Positions 1-4,750 of a stretch of DNA of 5,541 bases are shown here, piece by piece. Origin of the DNA: Planctomycetota bacterium (lineage in GTDB: Bacteria; Planctomycetota; MHYJ01; JACQXL01); assembly GCA_016208805.1 (NCBI GenBank), contig JACQXL010000217.1, positions 1 through 5,541 on the forward strand. The letters run 5' to 3'. Position numbers and translations under genes: made by a program. Each line of letters opens with the position of its first letter. Within the stretch, counting starts at the first letter, position 1. A model generated the notes under the pieces. It did not search any database, was not told the origin of the DNA, and saw nothing but the letters and a program-made list of their open reading frames with translations.

Positions 1-1
1 C

Positions 2-892
2 AAGAAATCCCGGATTGCCGCGGTGGTGAGCGAACTCCAGCCGTGGTTGGCCCAATATGCCCCCGATGTTAAGATCGGGACTCCGCGGCCGCTCTGCAAA
101 GTGGTGGCGGTTGACCTGACCAACCGGCTTGACCTGTCAAAAGTCAAGGCGGACTTAATGGTGGTCCTGGGCGGCGACGGTTCCATTCTTTCCACGGCCC
201 GGCGGTTGGGTAAAAACCAGATTCCGGTCTTCGGCGTCAACCTGGGCAAGTTCGGCTTCCTGGCCGAATATTCGGTTGAAGACCTGAAATCTTCCATCAA
301 AGAGTTGCTCGGTTCGCCGGTTATATCCAAACGGATGATACTTGAGTGCGAGATAATCAGGGGTAACCCCCCGATGTCACATCGGGGGACTGCGCTGCGG
401 CTGCGTAAAAAAACCGTTTCTTTTATAGCGCTTAATGACGTGGTTATCAGCCGGGGCAGTATTTCACGGATGATTTACCTGAAACTGAAGGTCAACCATA
501 AGGAGGTGACGGTGTTCGGGGCGGATGGCGTGATTATTTCTACGCCGGTCGGCTCCACCGCGCACTCGCTTTCGGCCGGCGGTCCGCTGGTCCATCCGGA
601 AATGCAGGCGTTTGTGATTACGCCGGTGTGCGCCCATACCCTGAGTATGCGCCCGCTGGTCGTGCCGGTTGACCACGAGGTGGAAGTCCAACTGGCCGAT
701 GATACCGGTCAGGAGGTGATTCTGACCGTGGACGGGCAGGTGTTTATGTATCTGCATCCCAATAACCGGGTGGTCATCCGCAAGGCCAGGCCGATATTCC
801 GCCTGGTCCGGATAGGCGACCGGACGTTCTACGATACCATCAGGCAGAAACTGAAGTGGGGCGGCCAGCCGCATTCGGAGCGATTTGCCTAA
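2..892 (+). CDS. nadK: NAD kinase, 5'-truncated by the window edge
   Basis: Phosphorylates NAD+ to NADP+ in the cytoplasm and is the only cellular source of NADP(H). Numbering from the GTG at 23, visible motifs are GGDGS (50-54, phosphate and catalytic Asp region), the NDVV strand (138-141) and DGVIISTPVGSTAHSLSAGG (168-187), followed by the TPVCAHTLSMRPLVVP segment and the C-terminal VTVDGQ-like strand (LTVDGQ). The frame is open to the window edge (KKSRIAAVV precedes the SELQ helix), and starting at GTG 23 would delete the first Rossmann strand, so the true start lies upstream. Oddities: the usual signature is STPTGSTAY, here V and H replace T and Y; and an extra loop of roughly a dozen residues (GNPPMSHRGTAL, 114-125) before NDVV is encoded by a palindromic repeat. 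Family assignment is certain; only the start is missing. Confidence 0.96.
   Translation, partial: KKSRIAAVVSELQPWLAQYAPDVKIGTPRPLCKVVAVDLTNRLDLSKVKADLMVVLGGDGSILSTARRLGKNQIPVFGVNLGKFGFLAEYSVEDLKSSIKELLGSPVISKRMILECEIIRGNPPMSHRGTALRLRKKTVSFIALNDVVISRGSISRMIYLKLKVNHKEVTVFGADGVIISTPVGSTAHSLSAGGPLVHPEMQAFVITPVCAHTLSMRPLVVPVDHEVEVQLADDTGQEVILTVDGQVFMYLHPNNRVVIRKARPIFRLVRIGDRTFYDTIRQKLKWGGQPHSERFA
362..400 (+). repeat. In-frame palindromic element inside nadK (copy 1)
   Basis: A perfect hairpin has arms CCCCCGATGT (368-377) and ACATCGGGGG (379-388) around a single C. Its flanks, GGTAAC on the left and GACTGCGCTGCGG on the right, match the reverse complement of the flanks of a different palindrome in gpmI (5352-5385). 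It is read in frame as GNPPMSHRGTALR, falling between the strand ending ECEIIR and the FIALNDVV strand, where most NAD kinases have a shorter turn. The boundaries are inferred from the comparison with the gpmI copy and could be off by several bases. Confidence 0.75.
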
Positions 893-895
893 AAC

Positions 896-923
896 TTGAC
901 AGTATATTAAGTATTTGTATTAT
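896..923 (+). promoter_or_regulatory. Sigma70-type promoter for the ndk operon
   Basis: TTGACA (896-901, perfect -35) is followed after 16 bp by TATTAT (918-923, five of six bases of the -10 consensus) in a markedly AT-rich stretch. It starts three bases after the nadK stop codon and lies about 100 bp before ndk. The predicted start site is near 930, which would put the 931-950 hairpin at the very 5' end of the mRNA. Alternative -10 choices (TATATT at 921) have poorer spacing. Confidence 0.75.
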
Positions 924-930
924 ATTGAAT

Positions 931-950
931 ACCCCGCCATTCGGCGGGGT
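931..950 (+). repeat. Perfect GC-rich hairpin at the expected 5' end of the ndk mRNA
   Basis: Arms ACCCCGCC (931-938) and GGCGGGGT (943-950) surround an ATTC loop. No T-run follows, so it does not look like an intrinsic terminator for nadK, and it lies downstream of the promoter. A hairpin at the 5' end could protect the transcript from 5'-dependent decay. Its left side (TACCCCGC) resembles that of the gpmI palindrome read in reverse (TTACCCCGC), so it may be a further member of the palindrome family; that link is weak. Confidence 0.7.
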
Positions 951-956
951 CTAAGA

Positions 957-1002
957 CCCAGTAACGGTCTACCGACCCTGCGGGTCGGCAGGCCTAACTG
1001 GC
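957..1002 (+). repeat. 46-bp hairpin element flanked by a 7-bp direct repeat
   Basis: Nested pairing folds the stretch into one long imperfect stem: 958-962 with 997-1001 (CCAGT/ACTGG), 966-970 with 990-994 (GGTCT/AGGCC, one G-U pair) and 972-978 with 982-988 (CCGACCC/GGGTCGG) around a TGC loop. TCTAAGA occurs immediately before (950-956) and immediately after (1003-1009), as a target-site duplication would. The right-hand copy of TCTAAGA runs into the ndk ribosome binding site. No reading frame is inside. It could be a miniature non-autonomous insertion or a structured leader; the sequence alone does not decide. Confidence 0.6.
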
Positions 1003-1007
1003 TCTAA

Positions 1008-1014
1008 GAAAGGA
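1008..1014 (+). promoter_or_regulatory. Ribosome binding site of ndk
   Basis: GAAAGGA lies seven bases before the ATG at 1022. It starts within the right-hand TCTAAGA repeat and sits only a few bases from the foot of the 957-1002 hairpin. Confidence 0.75.
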
Positions 1015-1021
1015 ATTATAT

Positions 1022-1498
1022 ATGGAACAGACATTCGTGATGATTAAGCCCGACGGGGTGCAAAGGCAACTGATAGGCCGGATTATCAACCGGTTTGAGT
1101 CTAAAGGGCTCAAGGTGGTCGGGCTCAAGATGCTGGTTGTGTCCCAGGCCCAGGCCGAAAGTCTTTATGCAGTGCATAAGAAGAAGTCGTTCTATGCCGG
1201 GCTGATGAAGTTCGTTATGTCCGGTCCGGTGGTGACAATGGTAATAGAAGGCATCAGCGCGGTGAATATCTGCCGGAAACTCCTGGGCGCGACATTCGGG
1301 CCGGATGCCGAACCCGGCACCATCCGGGGCGATTTCGGCGCCAGCATCAGTTTTAACCTGATTCACGCCTCGGATTCGCTTGAGGCCGCCCGTAAGGAGA
1401 TGGCCATATTCTTTAAGAAGACCGAACTGGTTTCATACTACCTGGATACGCATAAGTGGGTTTATCATCCGACCGAAGAGAAAGAGATAGAAAAGTAA
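1022..1498 (+). CDS. ndk: Nucleoside diphosphate kinase
   Basis: Transfers the terminal phosphate of ATP to other (d)NDPs through a phosphohistidine intermediate, balancing cytoplasmic NTP pools. The 158-residue protein opens with TFVMIKPDGVQR (the nucleotide-site Lys at 9), has the Kpn-loop-like segment RKLLGATFGPDAEPGTIRGDFG (85-106, Arg102) and the active-site motif NLIHASDS with His115. HASD instead of the more common HGSD also occurs in some homologues. The C-terminal tail after about 135 (ELVSYYLDTHKWVYHP...) is longer than in the compact E. coli enzyme and resembles tails of archaeal and some bacterial family members; the last dozen residues are charged. It is the first gene after the 896-923 promoter, has a good SD, and its stop codon overlaps the ribH SD, so translation of the two is probably coupled. 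Confidence 0.97.
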   Translation: MEQTFVMIKPDGVQRQLIGRIINRFESKGLKVVGLKMLVVSQAQAESLYAVHKKKSFYAGLMKFVMSGPVVTMVIEGISAVNICRKLLGATFGPDAEPGTIRGDFGASISFNLIHASDSLEAARKEMAIFFKKTELVSYYLDTHKWVYHPTEEKEIEK

Positions 1499-1503
1499 GG
1501 AGG
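1497..1503 (+). promoter_or_regulatory. Ribosome binding site of ribH overlapping the ndk stop
   Basis: AAGGAGG, the strongest SD in the window, begins within the TAA stop codon of ndk and lies five bases before the ATG at 1509. It fixes the ribH start and implies ndk-ribH co-translation. Confidence 0.88.
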
Positions 1504-1508
1504 ACTGT

Positions 1509-1976
1509 ATGGGTAAGGTATATCAGGGCGAACTGGCTGGTAATAAAAAGAAATTCGGCATCATCGTCAGCCGCTTCAACGAGTTGATTACCAAGAAACT
1601 GCTGGAAGGCGCCGAGGATTACCTGGTCCGGCACGGCGTTAAGACAGAAGGCATTGACGTGGTCTGGGTGCCGGGTTCGTTTGAGATACCACTGATTGCC
1701 CAGCGCCTGGTCCGGAGCAAGAAATACGATGCGATTATCTGCCTGGGCGCGATTATCAAGGGCGAAACGCCTCACTTTGACTACATCGCCTCGGAATCGG
1801 CCAAGGGCATCGCCCAGGTTTCGCTGGCCAACAGCATCCCGATAGAATTCGGCATCATTACGGCCGAAACAGTGGAGCAGGCGATGGAGCGGGCTGGTAT
1901 CAAGCGCGGTAACAAGGGCGCCCAGGCGGCCGAGGCGGCCCTGGAAATGGCTAACCTCTTTGACCAATTGCCGTAA
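1509..1976 (+). CDS. ribH: 6,7-dimethyl-8-ribityllumazine synthase
   Basis: Condenses 5-amino-6-ribitylaminouracil with 3,4-dihydroxy-2-butanone 4-phosphate to give lumazine, the penultimate step of riboflavin synthesis. The 155-residue length is typical of the family. Substrate-site motifs are in order: SRFNE (21-25), VPGSFEIP (54-61), CLGAIIKGETPHFDYIA (78-94) with the catalytic His at 89, PIEFGIITAET (111-121) and GIKRGNKGAQAA (130-141). No other riboflavin gene is in the window and the leader upstream of ndk has no FMN-riboswitch signature, so regulation by FMN is not evident here. A neighbouring nusB is a frequent arrangement in bacteria. The downstream spacer to nusB is occupied by an inverted repeat. 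Confidence 0.97.
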   Translation: MGKVYQGELAGNKKKFGIIVSRFNELITKKLLEGAEDYLVRHGVKTEGIDVVWVPGSFEIPLIAQRLVRSKKYDAIICLGAIIKGETPHFDYIASESAKGIAQVSLANSIPIEFGIITAETVEQAMERAGIKRGNKGAQAAEAALEMANLFDQLP

Positions 1977-1984
1977 ACCATTCA

Positions 1985-2043
1985 CCACAAAGGCACCAAG
2001 GACACAAAGAGGGAACCCCGTTCGGGACTTTGTGTCTTTGTGG
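1985..2043 (+). repeat. Inverted repeat of CACAAAG-type units filling the ribH-nusB spacer
   Basis: The left half is built of CACAAAGG (1986-1993), CACCAAGG (1994-2001) and CACAAAGA (2003-2010). The right half carries the complement: GACACAAAG (2001-2009) pairs perfectly with CTTTGTGTC (2028-2036), and CCACAAA (1985-1991) with TTTGTGG (2037-2043), leaving 1992-2000 as a bulge. A smaller CCCG/CGGG inverted repeat (2017-2020, 2023-2026) sits in the centre. There is no T-tract, so a terminator is unlikely. Similar CCACAAAG-rich repeats are, from memory, common in environmental bacterial genomes; a genome count would be needed here. Confidence 0.75.
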
Positions 2044-2053
2044 TTTAGATAAC

Positions 2054-2440
2054 ATGCGTAACCGCACCAGAGCCAGAGAATTTGCACTCCAGTCGCTTTA
2101 CCAGATGGAGTTGAATACCGAAGCCACGGATTACACGGATTTAGTGACCGCGCCTGCCGATAAAGAAATAATATCTTATGCCGACCAACTCGTTAAAGGC
2201 GTCAGGGATAACCAAAAATCTATTGATGACTCCCTGACAAAGACATTGACTAACTGGGATATCAACCGGCTGGATGTAATTGACCGGGCCATTCTTCGGC
2301 TGGCCACCTACGAACTTTTCTATGTCAAAGATATACCCAAGGCCGTGGTGATAAACGAGGCGGTGGAACTGGCCAAGAAATACGGCACCAAGGAATCATC
2401 CGTCCTGATTAACGGTGTGCTGGATAAAATTAAACCGTAA
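2054..2440 (+). CDS. nusB: Transcription antitermination factor NusB
   Basis: RNA-binding subunit of the antitermination complex that, with NusE (ribosomal protein S10), binds boxA in rRNA leaders. The 128-residue all-helical protein shows the family pattern almost throughout: RNRTRAREFALQSLYQME at the N-terminus, NWDINRLDVIDRAILRLATYEL (68-89) in the middle and AVVINEAVELAKKYGTKESS (98-117) before the C-terminal NGVLDKI. The ATG at 2054 is chosen because homology begins there; a TTG at 2030 would add eight residues encoded by the inverted repeat. No SD precedes the ATG. The loop after the first helix (ATDYTDL) is encoded by a tandem CACGGATT repeat. Function is confident. Confidence 0.96.
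   Translation: MRNRTRAREFALQSLYQMELNTEATDYTDLVTAPADKEIISYADQLVKGVRDNQKSIDDSLTKTLTNWDINRLDVIDRAILRLATYELFYVKDIPKAVVINEAVELAKKYGTKESSVLINGVLDKIKP
2125..2142 (+). repeat. Two tandem 9-bp CACGGATTW units inside nusB
   Basis: CACGGATTA (2125-2133) and CACGGATTT (2134-2142) are direct repeats read in frame as part of ATDYTDL. The unit resembles the GCGGATTT-type units of the nusB-ftsY spacer, so it may be an in-frame copy or remnant of the same class of dispersed short repeat. A nine-base period preserves the frame. Confidence 0.55.
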
Positions 2441-2442
2441 TA

Positions 2443-2497
2443 GGACGCGGATTTACGCTGATTTTCGCTGTTTATTAAATCCTGATAATCTGCGTCC
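2443..2497 (+). repeat. Periodic and inverted repeat filling the nusB-ftsY spacer
   Basis: Three 10-bp units follow each other exactly: ACGCGGATTT (2445-2454), ACGCTGATTT (2455-2464) and TCGCTGTTTA (2465-2474). The ends form an inverted repeat, GGACGCGGATT (2443-2453) against AATCTGCGTCC (2487-2497), eleven pairs with one G-U. This takes up 55 of the 65 bases between the nusB stop and the ftsY ATG. It leaves no purine-rich SD for ftsY. Confidence 0.7.
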
Positions 2498-2505
2498 CGT
2501 TTAAT

Positions 2506-3423
2506 ATGATATTTAACGGTATATTGTCTAAACTTAAAACCGGTCTGTCCAAAACCCGTTCCATTCTTAATACCGATGTCACGGAACTGCTTCTGGGCCG
2601 TAAGATTGACGAGGAGACGCTGGATAGATTGGAAGAGATACTTATCTCGGCCGATATCGGAGTGGAGACCACCACTAAAATTATTGAACATCTCAAGCAG
2701 TCGTATAAGGAAGGCAATCTGACTGATTCATCTCAGGTCATAGATTATCTTAAATCCGATTTAAAATCTGCGCTCAACCAGGATAAAGCCGGCGTAAATA
2801 TCGCCGCAAGCGGGCCGACCGTGATTCTGGTGGTCGGCGTCAACGGCACCGGCAAGACCACGTCTATCGCCAAACTGGCCAACCTGTTCAACAAAGACGG
2901 CAAGAAGGTTTTGCTGTGCGCCAGCGATACCTTCAGGGCCGCGGCGATAGAGCAGTTATCGGTCTGGAGCGAACGGCTCGGAGTGGACGTCATCCGGCAG
3001 CAGAGCGGTGCGGACCCGGCCGCGGTGGCCTTTGATGCGGCTGAGGCGGCGCTGGCCCGAAAGACCGATATCCTGATTGTGGATACGGCCGGCCGGCTAC
3101 ATACCAAGACGAATCTTATGAATGAACTGGGTAAGATAAAGAATGTCTTGAACCGTAAGATTCCCGGCGCACCGCACGAGACGCTCCTGGTCCTGGATGC
3201 CACTACCGGCCAGAACGGGATTATGCAGGCCAAGGTGTTCCACCAGGCCACGCCGCTGACCGGCATCTTCCTGGCTAAACTTGACGGCACGGCCAAAGGT
3301 GGTATAATCATTGCTATAAAGAAACAACTTGCTCTGCCGGTCAAGTTTGTCGGCATCGGCGAGAAACTGGACGATATTGAGCCGTTTGACGGCGGCAAAT
3401 TCGTGGATGCGCTGTTTGATTAG
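2506..3423 (+). CDS. ftsY: Signal recognition particle receptor FtsY
   Basis: GTPase that docks SRP-ribosome-nascent chain complexes at the inner membrane and hands them to the Sec translocon. The 305 residues are a short N domain (about 1-95) followed by the G domain. G-domain motifs: GVNGTGKTT (111-119, P-loop), DTFRAAA (141-147), DTAGR (193-197), AKLDGTAKGG (257-266) and GIGEKLDD (283-290). DTFRAAAIEQL and the C-terminal DIEPFDGGKFVDALF ending distinguish FtsY from Ffh, as does the lack of an M domain. The acidic A domain of E. coli FtsY is absent, as in many bacteria; membrane contact probably uses the N-terminal helix (IFNGILSKLKTGLSKTR). The G4 motif reads AKLD rather than the usual TKLD. 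The ATG has no SD and follows a repeat-filled spacer. Codons up to about 2800 are richer in A and T than the rest of the gene. Confidence 0.97.
   Translation: MIFNGILSKLKTGLSKTRSILNTDVTELLLGRKIDEETLDRLEEILISADIGVETTTKIIEHLKQSYKEGNLTDSSQVIDYLKSDLKSALNQDKAGVNIAASGPTVILVVGVNGTGKTTSIAKLANLFNKDGKKVLLCASDTFRAAAIEQLSVWSERLGVDVIRQQSGADPAAVAFDAAEAALARKTDILIVDTAGRLHTKTNLMNELGKIKNVLNRKIPGAPHETLLVLDATTGQNGIMQAKVFHQATPLTGIFLAKLDGTAKGGIIIAIKKQLALPVKFVGIGEKLDDIEPFDGGKFVDALFD
3281..3308 (+). promoter_or_regulatory. Possible internal promoter at the end of ftsY
   Basis: TTGACG (3281-3286, five of six -35 bases), a 16-bp spacer and a perfect TATAAT (3303-3308) lie inside the coding sequence for the conserved LDGTAKGGII motif. 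The start site would be about 130 bp before the unknown gene at 3444. It could give that gene, the HAD gene and gpmI a separate transcript. Because protein motif constraints shape this sequence it may be coincidental. Confidence 0.4.
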
Positions 3424-3427
3424 TAAA

Positions 3428-3466
3428 CCGATTAAACAGATTTATGCAGAATACATCAGATTGGAA
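3428..3466 (+). repeat. 10-bp periodic repeat across the ftsY-unknown gene junction
   Basis: After CCGATTAAA, three units spaced exactly ten bases apart begin CAGATT (3437), CAGAAT (3447) and CAGATT (3457). The ATG at 3444 lies within the first unit, so the spacer and the first codons of the next gene appear to be repeat-derived. The unit is similar in character, though not identical, to the periodic repeat before ftsY. Confidence 0.5.
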
Positions 3467-4739
3467 GGCGCAGATAGCGGATAGAATCACCGAATTAAAG
3501 CAGACCCTCCATAAACTGGAGTCCCATTTTTATAAGGTGGATTCTATGTTACCGCCGGAGCCGGATAACCCGCATAAAAAACTGGGCCGGCTGGAAGGGC
3601 TTGATAGAGTGGTCTTCATTACGCCTTATGTCCTGAGACGGCTCGGGGCAGATATTAACAATGCGCAAATTGACGACGCCATCGGCCAGGCGGTGCTGGA
3701 AGTATTGAACGGGCTTGAGTCCGGTCTTAAGGGCGCGGTGGCCTGGATTATAGACGATAAAATACAGGATGCGGTAAAACTGACCGATGTGATTCCGCAA
3801 TTGGCGCGGAAATATACGGACCATCCGCCCGCATTCAAAGGCAGGTTCTTCCGTGACTTCCTGCGTATTGCGCCGGATTTCAAACTGATGCTCTGGTTAT
3901 CAGAGTATCTGGAGGGTATCCCGCAAAGCGCAGTAAACGGTACCATCCGCCGCCAGCGGCCGAAACTGCCGGAAATGGATGACTACAACTCAGCCGAGAG
4001 TTGGTTTAATTATTATAAGAAGGAAGCCCAGTTTGAGGAAGTCATCATCGCCCTGATAGACAAGGAAGGGCTGACCGAAGAGAGTCTTCAAAAAGGGTCA
4101 AAACTGATGAGGCAGGAATACGACGAGATAAACCGGGCCGGCCAGCAGTTCGTGGAATATTACCAGCAGATAGAGACCCGCGGCGCGGTATTTGACGATG
4201 AAAACCCCGAGGCGTTCCTGGACCTGTCCGAGATACCCGAATTAGAGAATGATGACGAGGGCGAACCGACATCATATGCCGACAGCGAATCACCGGAACC
4301 CTGGGCCCGGTCATTGCCGCAGATAAACGACTGGAACAAGCATATCCGGGAGCAGGATTACGAAGATGACGATGAGGATGAAGATTTTGAGTCTGACCCG
4401 GTCTATAAGATACTCAAGCCCTTTGTGCATAATATTCTTTCCACCCTGCGCCGGGAATTTGATAAACAGGCACGCAAGTCAAGCGAGCCCGTCCGGGCGC
4501 CGATAGATGATTACGTGGCGATACTGGCCCTGAAATCGCACGCCCGGGTGGCCTCGCATCGGGTCTGGGTTAACATGGCCAAGAACCCGGCGCCCCGCTA
4601 CGGCGTCTATATGTTCGCAATGGAATGCCTGGCCCAGATTGGCCAGGCAACAGAAAAATTTCCGCGTCCTTATCTTAAACAAATTGCAATTGATGCCGTA
4701 AAAGTCAGGGAACGGATTGCGAAATTGGTGCCGAAATAG
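3444..4739 (+). CDS. Unrecognised acidic, helix-rich protein of 431 residues
   Basis: I do not recognise a family. There is no signal peptide, membrane segment, nucleotide-binding loop or metal motif, so a soluble cytoplasmic protein is likely. An amphipathic N-terminal helix (about 9-32, ITELKQTLHKLESHFYKV) could form a coiled coil. A mostly helical region up to about 245 follows, then two acidic, probably disordered linkers (251-285; 306-318, where EDDDEDED dominates), and a C-terminal helical region (about 319-431, rich in Arg and Lys). Only one Cys is present (near the end, AMECLAQ). Codon use resembles the neighbours and the frame is uninterrupted over 1.3 kb, so it is a real gene. The start is uncertain: ATG 3444 has no SD and lies in a repeat, whereas ATG 3546 (Met35) has AAGGTGG five bases upstream and would give 397 residues. 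Confidence 0.88.
   Translation: MQNTSDWKAQIADRITELKQTLHKLESHFYKVDSMLPPEPDNPHKKLGRLEGLDRVVFITPYVLRRLGADINNAQIDDAIGQAVLEVLNGLESGLKGAVAWIIDDKIQDAVKLTDVIPQLARKYTDHPPAFKGRFFRDFLRIAPDFKLMLWLSEYLEGIPQSAVNGTIRRQRPKLPEMDDYNSAESWFNYYKKEAQFEEVIIALIDKEGLTEESLQKGSKLMRQEYDEINRAGQQFVEYYQQIETRGAVFDDENPEAFLDLSEIPELENDDEGEPTSYADSESPEPWARSLPQINDWNKHIREQDYEDDDEDEDFESDPVYKILKPFVHNILSTLRREFDKQARKSSEPVRAPIDDYVAILALKSHARVASHRVWVNMAKNPAPRYGVYMFAMECLAQIGQATEKFPRPYLKQIAIDAVKVRERIAKLVPK
3534..3540 (+). promoter_or_regulatory. Candidate ribosome binding site for an alternative start at 3546
   Basis: AAGGTGG differs at one base from AAGGAGG and lies five bases before an in-frame ATG (3546). The upstream ATG at 3444 lacks any SD. 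It decides between a 431- and a 397-residue product, but several other genes here lack an SD too, so it is not conclusive. Confidence 0.35.
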
Positions 4740-4750
4740 AATTGCATATT

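Noticed and set aside
464..874. Long reverse-strand open frame opposite nadK
   Set aside because: It is antisense to strongly conserved NAD kinase motifs, has no recognisable protein pattern and no SD; the same holds for the other reverse frames (1413-2087, 2745-3398, 3626-3946 and so on).
931..950. Intrinsic terminator for nadK
   Set aside because: The stem is strong and GC-rich but no T-run follows on either strand close enough to the stem, and it lies just downstream of a good promoter.
951..1014. FMN riboswitch, given ribH downstream
   Set aside because: None of the conserved FMN-element segments (such as the AGGGGCAGGGUGAAAUUCCC-like core) is present; the hairpins are simple inverted repeats.
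3086..3100. GGCCGGCC-type palindrome in ftsY
   Set aside because: It encodes the invariant DTAGR motif and follows from codon choice.
4487..4498. GCCCG-TC-CGGGC palindrome in the unknown gene
   Set aside because: Only five pairs with a two-base loop, and no shared flanks with the nadK or gpmI elements; expected by chance in GC-rich coding DNA.
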